From the NCBI RefSeq assembly GCF_020567525.1, contig NZ_JAJCVI010000004.1:496001-560000 (forward strand): a DNA stretch of 64,000 bases, in the 5' to 3' direction. Below, piece after piece: positions 59,601-64,000 of this stretch. A model generated the notes under the pieces. That model saw nothing but the letters and a program-made list of their open reading frames with translations. It did no database searches and was not told where the DNA came from. Both the position numbers and the translations under genes were made by a program. This DNA is from Halorubellus salinus. GTDB taxonomy: Archaea > Halobacteriota > Halobacteria > Halobacteriales > Natrialbaceae. How positions within the stretch are numbered: position 1 is the first letter of the stretch; each line of letters begins with the position of its first letter.

Positions 59601-59693
59601 CGGTCGCGACACCAACACGTCCGGCCCCCACCGGTCGCGACACCAACACGCCCGGCCGCCGCCGGTCGCGACATCAACACGTCCGGACCCCGT
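59601..59693 (+). repeat. 31-bp tandem repeat, three copies
   Basis: Copies at 59601-59631, 59632-59662 and 59663-59693 (beginning cggtcgcgacaccaac) differ by a few substitutions. It occupies nearly half of the 211-base spacer between the ArsA-type gene and the next gene. Confidence 0.93.
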
Positions 59694-59783
59694 AACAGTC
59701 CGTCAAGCGACGGGCGGTCGATGGTCAGGTTCTCGCCTGCATCCCGGAACTACGGTTTTTCGGGGCGCGCCCGATACATCAGT

Positions 59784-60005
59784 ATGGCCGAATCTTCAGT
59801 CCCCGAGGAACGAACCGACGAGACGACGACGTGGCCGGAACTCGCCATCGGTCTCTACGACCGCCTGACCGGTCGGAACGCAGAGATTCACTACGAGTTC
59901 GAGGACATGCACGTCGACGTCCCGAGCAAGGTCGGCGAGGACGCGGACTCGGCGCGGTGGCGGCTCGACGGCAAGGTCGTCATCACCACGCGCGAACGTG
60001 AATAG
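59784..60005 (+). CDS. small acidic hypothetical protein, 73 aa
   Basis: MAESSVPEERTDETTTWPEL then AIGLYDRLTGRNAEIHYEFE and SARWRLDGKVVITTRERE. It has no membrane span and no cysteines; one beta-strand-rich region (DMHVDVPSKVGEDADSARWR). The last bases overlap the next gene's GTG by eight bases. A T-rich box (acggttttt, about 59752-59760) lies about 28 bases before the ATG. The pair looks like a two-gene unit, but I recognise neither family. Confidence 0.65.
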   Translation: MAESSVPEERTDETTTWPELAIGLYDRLTGRNAEIHYEFEDMHVDVPSKVGEDADSARWRLDGKVVITTRERE

Positions 60006-60390
60006 CGATTCGCGGACCGTCCCGCTCACCGTCGACGCCGACCTCGACGTCGAAGTGAACGGTGACCCGGTCGCGGTCACGTCGACCGAGGATCGCGTGT
60101 TCCTCGAGTTCCCGTCCGTTCTCGCGTTCGTTCGCGCGGCAAGGCGTCCACCCGCGGTCGACTACCGCCCCATCGACGCCGTCCTGCGGGCGAGCGACCT
60201 CGCCGTCGAGGTCCGCGTCCGGCATCGGACCGTCGCGGCGCTCGGTGCCGACACCCGCCCGAGCCTGCTCCTCCGCCGGCTCGGTATCGACCCCATGGAG
60301 CTCCGGCTCGCGGGCGCGTTCTCGGCGGTCGGCGCGGGACTCGCCGCGGTCCTCGGCCGAGCCCGCGACGCCGTGAGCGGACTGCGCTGA
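59998..60390 (+). CDS. hypothetical protein, 130 aa
   Basis: GTG-started: NSDSRTVPLTVDADLDVEVN, GDPVAVTSTEDRVFLEFPSV, then LAFVRAARRPPAVDYRPIDA and a basic/hydrophobic end LLLRRLGIDPMELRLAGAFS. The N-terminal half is beta-rich and acidic, while the C-terminal half is amphipathic with one weak membrane-type stretch (AFSAVGAGLAAVLGRARDAV). The GTG at 59998 overlaps the previous gene's stop region by eight bases, consistent with translational coupling. No function is assigned. Confidence 0.65.
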   Translation: MNSDSRTVPLTVDADLDVEVNGDPVAVTSTEDRVFLEFPSVLAFVRAARRPPAVDYRPIDAVLRASDLAVEVRVRHRTVAALGADTRPSLLLRRLGIDPMELRLAGAFSAVGAGLAAVLGRARDAVSGLR

Positions 60391-60534
60391 CGGCTCCGTG
60401 CGACGAACGCACGTTCGCCGGGCGCGACCCGCTCAGGCACGCCCGCGGAACGAACGCTCGAACGCCGGACCTCGTCCAACCGAACGGCCCCGTCCAACCG
60501 AACACCCTTCCGACGACGGCCCGTAGTGAGAGTG

Positions 60535-61419
60535 ATGCGTGTCCTCGTCGTCGGCGCGACCGGATTCGTCGGTGGTCGACTCGTCGAAGCACTCCAGTCC
60601 GCCGGCCACGACGTCGTCGCGTTCTCCCGGAGCGCGAGCGAGTCGGCGTTCCCCGAGGGCGTCGAGACGTTCGAGGGCGACCTCGGCGACCCGGCGACGC
60701 TAGAGGGACTCTGCGACGACATCGACGTCGCGTACTACCTGATACACTCGCTCACCGCGAAGAACTTCGCGGAACTCGACCGGACGTACGCCCGCCGGTT
60801 CCGGGAGCAAGCGTCCGCCGCCGGCGTCGACAGAGTCGTCTACTTGAGTGGTATCAGCGGCGACGAACGGAACCTCTCGCCGCACCTCGCGTCCCGTCGA
60901 GAGGTCGAATCGGTGCTCGAATCCGGCGATTTCGACCTGACCGTCCTCCGCGCAGCGATCATCATCGGCGCAGGGAGCGCGAGCTTCCGGATCGTCGACG
61001 ACCTCACCGACCGACTGCCCGTGATGACGGTCCCGAAGTGGGTGCGGACGCCGTGTCAACCGATCGGTATCGACGACGCCGTCGCCTACCTCGTCGGCGT
61101 CCTCGACGTCGACGAGACCCGCAACGGCATCTACGACATCGGCGCACCGACCGTCTGGTCGTACGAGTCCCTGCTGCAGTTGACCGCCAAGGAGAAAGGC
61201 AAACGCATACTGATCGTGCCGGTGCCGGTGATGTCGCCGGGGCTGTCCTCGCACTGGCTTCGGCTGACGACGGACGTCCAGTACGCGATCGCGCGTCCGC
61301 TCGTCGAGAGCATGCGGAATCCGGTGACGGTCGCGCCCGACCGCGACCTCCAGCGCGTCGTCCCCATCGACCAGACGCCGGTCGACGAAGCGATCCGGCG
61401 TGCGCTCGCCGACACCTGA
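60535..61419 (+). CDS. NAD(P)-binding SDR-type (NmrA/NDUFA9-like) protein
   Basis: A 294-residue atypical short-chain dehydrogenase/reductase. The nucleotide-binding loop is MRVLVVGATGFVGGRLVEAL, followed by VETFEGDLGDPATLEGLCDD and DVAYYLIHSLTAKNFAELDR. The conserved VVYLSGISGD and RREVESVLESGDFDLTVLRA follow, as in NmrA-like and complex-I-NDUFA9-like groups. The normal SDR catalytic YxxxK is not evident, so it may act as a sensor or as an enzyme with another mechanism. It converges with the DCC-like gene with directly adjoining stops (61419 and 61420). Confidence 0.86.
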   Translation: MRVLVVGATGFVGGRLVEALQSAGHDVVAFSRSASESAFPEGVETFEGDLGDPATLEGLCDDIDVAYYLIHSLTAKNFAELDRTYARRFREQASAAGVDRVVYLSGISGDERNLSPHLASRREVESVLESGDFDLTVLRAAIIIGAGSASFRIVDDLTDRLPVMTVPKWVRTPCQPIGIDDAVAYLVGVLDVDETRNGIYDIGAPTVWSYESLLQLTAKEKGKRILIVPVPVMSPGLSSHWLRLTTDVQYAIARPLVESMRNPVTVAPDRDLQRVVPIDQTPVDEAIRRALADT

Positions 61420-61845
61420 TCAGGCGTCGGTCCTCCCGTCTCGAACGGGTATCTCTCGAACCTCCCTGAGGTCCTCCAGGTGCGCTGCCGCGTCCGCGGT
61501 CAGCGGGAACGTCCCGTCCAGGTCCGCGATCGTCCGGCCGTGAAGCACTCGACCGAAGACGCCGCCACCGGTGGCGTACGCTCGCCGCAGGCCCTCGACG
61601 ACCGAGTCGGCGACACCCGTCCGAGCGACGATCCGCTCGACGGCCGCCTCGCCGACGTACACGGCGTCGTCCTCGACGAGGAGGAACGCGAACGGTCGGT
61701 CGTCGAACTGTGCCTCCAGGAACGCCTGGACCGCTGGCGAATCCCAGCGGACGGCACGGACGTCGTCAGACCGACTGGTCGCCGCCTCTGCGGCGGCGCG
61801 GAACAGCGAGCGACTGCCGTCGTAGACGAGGAGCGAGCGTCTCAC
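61420..61845 (-). CDS. DCC-like (DUF393) thioredoxin-fold protein lacking its cysteines
   Basis: A 141-residue protein beginning with GTG: RRSLLVYDGSRSLFRAAAEA. DCC-family proteins have YDGDCGFC at this position; here it reads YDGSRSLF, so the redox cysteines are missing. The rest follows the family: SRSDDVRAVRWDSPAVQAFL, DRPFAFLLVEDDAVYVGEAA and a helical C-terminus (LTADAAAHLEDLREVREIPV). It is probably catalytically dead as an oxidoreductase. An open frame extends to 62430 but overlaps the next minus-strand gene in another frame. Confidence 0.7.
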   Translation of the reverse strand: MRRSLLVYDGSRSLFRAAAEAATSRSDDVRAVRWDSPAVQAFLEAQFDDRPFAFLLVEDDAVYVGEAAVERIVARTGVADSVVEGLRRAYATGGGVFGRVLHGRTIADLDGTFPLTADAAAHLEDLREVREIPVRDGRTDA

Positions 61846-61955
61846 ACGACGCCTAGCCGCTTCGGGGGTTTGAGTGTTTCCGGTCGCCTCGTGGCCCTCC
61901 TCGTCGACTCGAGCGTCGCGTTCGAGCGGTCCCCGGTCCGGGGGCGACGGTCCGT

Positions 61956-63476
61956 TCAGCGGGACGGGACGGTGGCGGGTCCCTCGACGAGCCCCGGATG
62001 GTCCTCGAGGACGGCGGCGGCGGCGTGCTCGCCGCTGACGAGACACATCGGCATCCCGATGCCCGGCGTCGTGTACGCGCCGGTGTAGTAGAGGCCGTCC
62101 ACGTCCGCGCGATGCCCCGGCCGCAGCGGGCCAGTCTGGAACACGGTGTGAGCCAGTCCGAGGGCGGTCCCGCCGGGGTCGCCGTAGTACTCCGCGAACT
62201 CGCTGACGCAGGCCGATTCCTCGACGACGATACGGTCGCGCAGCTCGACGCCCGCGTTCTCCGCGAGGTCGTCGAGCACCGACTCGCGGAAGCGAGCCCG
62301 GGCCTCCGGGTCGTCGTCGAGCCCGGGAGCGATCGGGACGAGGACGACGACGGCGTGGTGGCCGTCGGGCGCCACGGTCGGGTCGGTCTTCGACGTGACC
62401 GAGAGGTAGTACGCCGGGTCCTCGGGCCACCGCGGGTCCTCGAAGATGGACTCGAAGTGGGGGTCCCAGTCGGTCGGGAAGACCAGCGTATGGTGCGCCA
62501 GCTGGTCCAGCTCCCCTTCGACGCCGAGGTAGAGCATGAGCGCGGAAGGCCCGTAGGTCTGGGCGTCCCAGTAGCCGTCGTCGTGCCCGCGGGCTTCGGG
62601 GTCGAGCAACTCGCGCTCGGTGTACGCCGGGTTCGCGTTGCTGACGACGAGGTCCGTCTCTCGCTCGCCGGCGTCGGTCGAGAGCGTGAACCCGCCAGCC
62701 GACCCCGTGATGCGCTCGACAGCGACGTCGGTCTCGATGGTCACTCCCTGTTCTCGACAGAGCGCAGCCAGCGCCTCGACGACCCCGGCGATTCCGCCCT
62801 CGGGGTAGAAGACGCCGAGGTTCAGGTCGACGTGGCTCATGATGCTGTACAGCGCTGGCGTGTTGTGGGGGGCCCCGCCCAGGAAGACCAGCGTGTACTC
62901 CAGCAACTGCCGGAGTTTCGGGTGCTGGACGTACCGCTCGACGTAGTCGTCCATGTTCCCGAGCAGCCGCAAGCGAGGGAGGAGCGGCAGGAGGTCGGTG
63001 TCCACGTAGTCACGGAGCCCCTCGCGGCCCTCGTACACCACGCGGTCCATCGCCAGGTCGTAGTTCCGCTCGGCGGTCGCGAGGTACCGGTCGAGCGCCT
63101 CGGCGGCACCGTCCTCGTAGGACTCGAACACCTCGCCGACCTGTCGACGGTCGGGTCGGATGGTCGCGGCGTCGCCGTCCTTCCAGTGGACCCGGTACTG
63201 TGGGTCCAGGCGCTCCAGCTCGTAGTAGTCGCCTGGTTCCCGGTCGAAGTGTGCGAAGAACCGCTCGAAGACGTCCGGCATCAGGTACCACGACGGACCG
63301 GTGTCGAAGCGGAACCCGTCGCGTTCGAGGACGCCCGCGTGACCGCCGACTCGCTCGTGCTGTTCGAGCAGTCGCACGTCGGCACCTGCTCGCGCGAGGT
63401 AGGCGGCCGCCGAGAGGCCACCGAACCCGCCCCCGACGACGGTCACTGTCGGATCTGCAGCGAAGCCGTTCCCCAT
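61956..63476 (-). CDS. phytoene desaturase/carotenoid desaturase (CrtI family)
   Basis: A 506-residue FAD-dependent carotenoid desaturase. The FAD Rossmann motif is VTVVGGGFGGLSAAAYLARA, then the second block is RVGGHAGVLERDGFRFDTGP (family T-G-P/S after the FAD loop), and the C-terminal signature is GLYYTGAYTTPGIGMPMCLV, then SGEHAAAAVLEDH. The family covers phytoene desaturation to lycopene and related 3,4-desaturation; which step this one catalyses cannot be told by eye. The ATG at 63476 begins MGNGFAADPTVTVVGGG; a GTG seven codons earlier is possible. It is divergent from a Brp/Blh-type gene with 101 bases between starts, linking carotenoid supply to retinal formation. Confidence 0.88.
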   Translation of the reverse strand: MGNGFAADPTVTVVGGGFGGLSAAAYLARAGADVRLLEQHERVGGHAGVLERDGFRFDTGPSWYLMPDVFERFFAHFDREPGDYYELERLDPQYRVHWKDGDAATIRPDRRQVGEVFESYEDGAAEALDRYLATAERNYDLAMDRVVYEGREGLRDYVDTDLLPLLPRLRLLGNMDDYVERYVQHPKLRQLLEYTLVFLGGAPHNTPALYSIMSHVDLNLGVFYPEGGIAGVVEALAALCREQGVTIETDVAVERITGSAGGFTLSTDAGERETDLVVSNANPAYTERELLDPEARGHDDGYWDAQTYGPSALMLYLGVEGELDQLAHHTLVFPTDWDPHFESIFEDPRWPEDPAYYLSVTSKTDPTVAPDGHHAVVVLVPIAPGLDDDPEARARFRESVLDDLAENAGVELRDRIVVEESACVSEFAEYYGDPGGTALGLAHTVFQTGPLRPGHRADVDGLYYTGAYTTPGIGMPMCLVSGEHAAAAVLEDHPGLVEGPATVPSR

Positions 63477-63545
63477 AGCGGTCGTTCGGGATGGCACCGG
63501 TTTCAGCGTGCCCCGCGCTCCCAGGTCGCTGGATTCGGAGGCGCG

Positions 63546-63552
63546 CTTAAAA
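63546..63552 (+). promoter_or_regulatory. TATA-like box of the Brp/Blh-type gene
   Basis: cttaaaa is centred about 29 bases before the ATG at 63578, so that message would be leaderless. The same AT-rich patch could serve the divergent desaturase with a short 5' leader. Confidence 0.55.
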
Positions 63553-63577
63553 CCGGTCCGTCCGTAGGTCGAAGGCG

Positions 63578-64000
63578 ATGAGCGCGCTCACGCAGGGGTT
63601 CCTCGACCGATGGCACCGTCGCTCGGACGTGCATCCGTCGCTGCCGCTCTCCCGGGTCGCCCTCGCGGTCCTCGCGGTCGCGTTCCTCGTGGCGCGGACC
63701 GCGGGCCTCCGCGTCCCGTTGCGCGCCCAGATGGTCGTCTACCTCGTCGGGATGGTGGCGCTGAACCTCCCGCACGGCGGCTACGAGCACTTCGAGAACC
63801 TCAGACGGCGTCGCCCCAGCTTCCGCTTCCGGTACGTCGGCCTGTACCTGGGTGCGATCGCCGCCTTCGTGGGGCTGTTGCTGGCCGCGCCCGTCGCTGG
63901 CCTGGTGCTCGCGCTGGTCGTCGCCATGGCCAAGGGCGGTCTCGGCGGCCTGAAGGTCCTGGACGCGACGAGCGGGACCGAGCACCTTCGCTCGCGACCG
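63578..64000 (+). CDS. Brp/Blh-family beta-carotene cleavage enzyme (3' end outside window)
   Basis: The first 141 residues of a polytopic membrane protein: MSALTQGFLDRWHRRSDVHP then RVALAVLAVAFLVARTAGLR. The block VVYLVGMVALNLPHGGYEHF with a conserved His, followed by ENLRRRRPSFRFRYVGLYLG, matches the first metal-binding region of the Brp/Blh family (NxPHGxxxH pattern), whose members split beta-carotene at the central 15,15' bond to make two retinals. The frame is open to the window edge. It is divergent from the carotenoid desaturase. A gene making retinal so close to a heliorhodopsin gene (about 7.6 kb) fits a shared chromophore supply. Confidence 0.82.
   Translation, partial: MSALTQGFLDRWHRRSDVHPSLPLSRVALAVLAVAFLVARTAGLRVPLRAQMVVYLVGMVALNLPHGGYEHFENLRRRRPSFRFRYVGLYLGAIAAFVGLLLAAPVAGLVLALVVAMAKGGLGGLKVLDATSGTEHLRSRP

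Noticed and set aside
23894-59693. CRISPR-like repeats
   Set aside because: The spacer repeats are head-to-tail without spacers of even length, have different units at each place and have no cas genes.

Overview
The window is chromosomal DNA from an extremely halophilic archaeon (class Halobacteria). The evidence is very high GC, strong G/C preference at third codon positions and acidic predicted proteins. Many starts lie about 25-30 bases below a TATA-like box, as expected for leaderless transcripts. Archaeal informational genes are present (S8e, aIF1A, aIF2-beta with a TRAM domain, RfcL), along with the haloarchaeal mevalonate gene hmgA, Tat-type lipoproteins, halolysin-type subtilase, PGF-CTERM anchoring and class III (pilin-like) signal peptides. 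I cannot name the genus. I see no rRNA, tRNA, insertion sequence, CRISPR array or integrase.

Layout. 1-9.5 kb: truncated nadA, a pair of related membrane proteins, an amidohydrolase, a large pilin-like von Willebrand A protein, hmgA and small membrane proteins. 9.5-14.8 kb: a zinc-ribbon protein, a LOV-domain histidine kinase, a CopD-like membrane protein, a HAD hydrolase, DUF2240 and rps8e. 15-22.8 kb: a surface/pilus block with a PGF-CTERM protein, a PilB-type ATPase coupled to a PilC-type membrane protein, and a large pilin-like protein. 22.8-35.3 kb: an FAD oxidoreductase, YchF, four tandem GNAT acetyltransferases (the third broken by an in-frame stop), a HEAT-like protein, CinA-like and PNPOx-like genes, a hydrolase, a HemG-like flavodoxin and a regulator. 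35.5-54 kb: mostly housekeeping (PhzF-like, RfcL, BioF-like, CtaA, MsrB, aIF2-beta, DHFR, aIF1A, PPK2, a TIGR00300 enzyme, halolysin, ABC exporter, CopZ-like, CspA), plus an HEXXH surface lipoprotein and an NhaC antiporter remnant.

54-64 kb is the most interesting part. A voltage-sensor-type channel with a cytoplasmic zinc ribbon is divergent from a heliorhodopsin. About 6-8 kb further on lie a phytoene-desaturase-type gene and a Brp/Blh-type carotene-cleavage gene cut by the window end. With the LOV kinase at 10.4 kb, the window holds two unrelated photoreceptors and part of the route to retinal.

A recurring oddity is a set of small direct repeats (about 16-40 bp, two to three copies) in spacers. 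Several copy the last bases of a gene including its stop codon. They look like replication-slippage products fixed at gene ends, although a functional role at 3' ends or promoters is not excluded.
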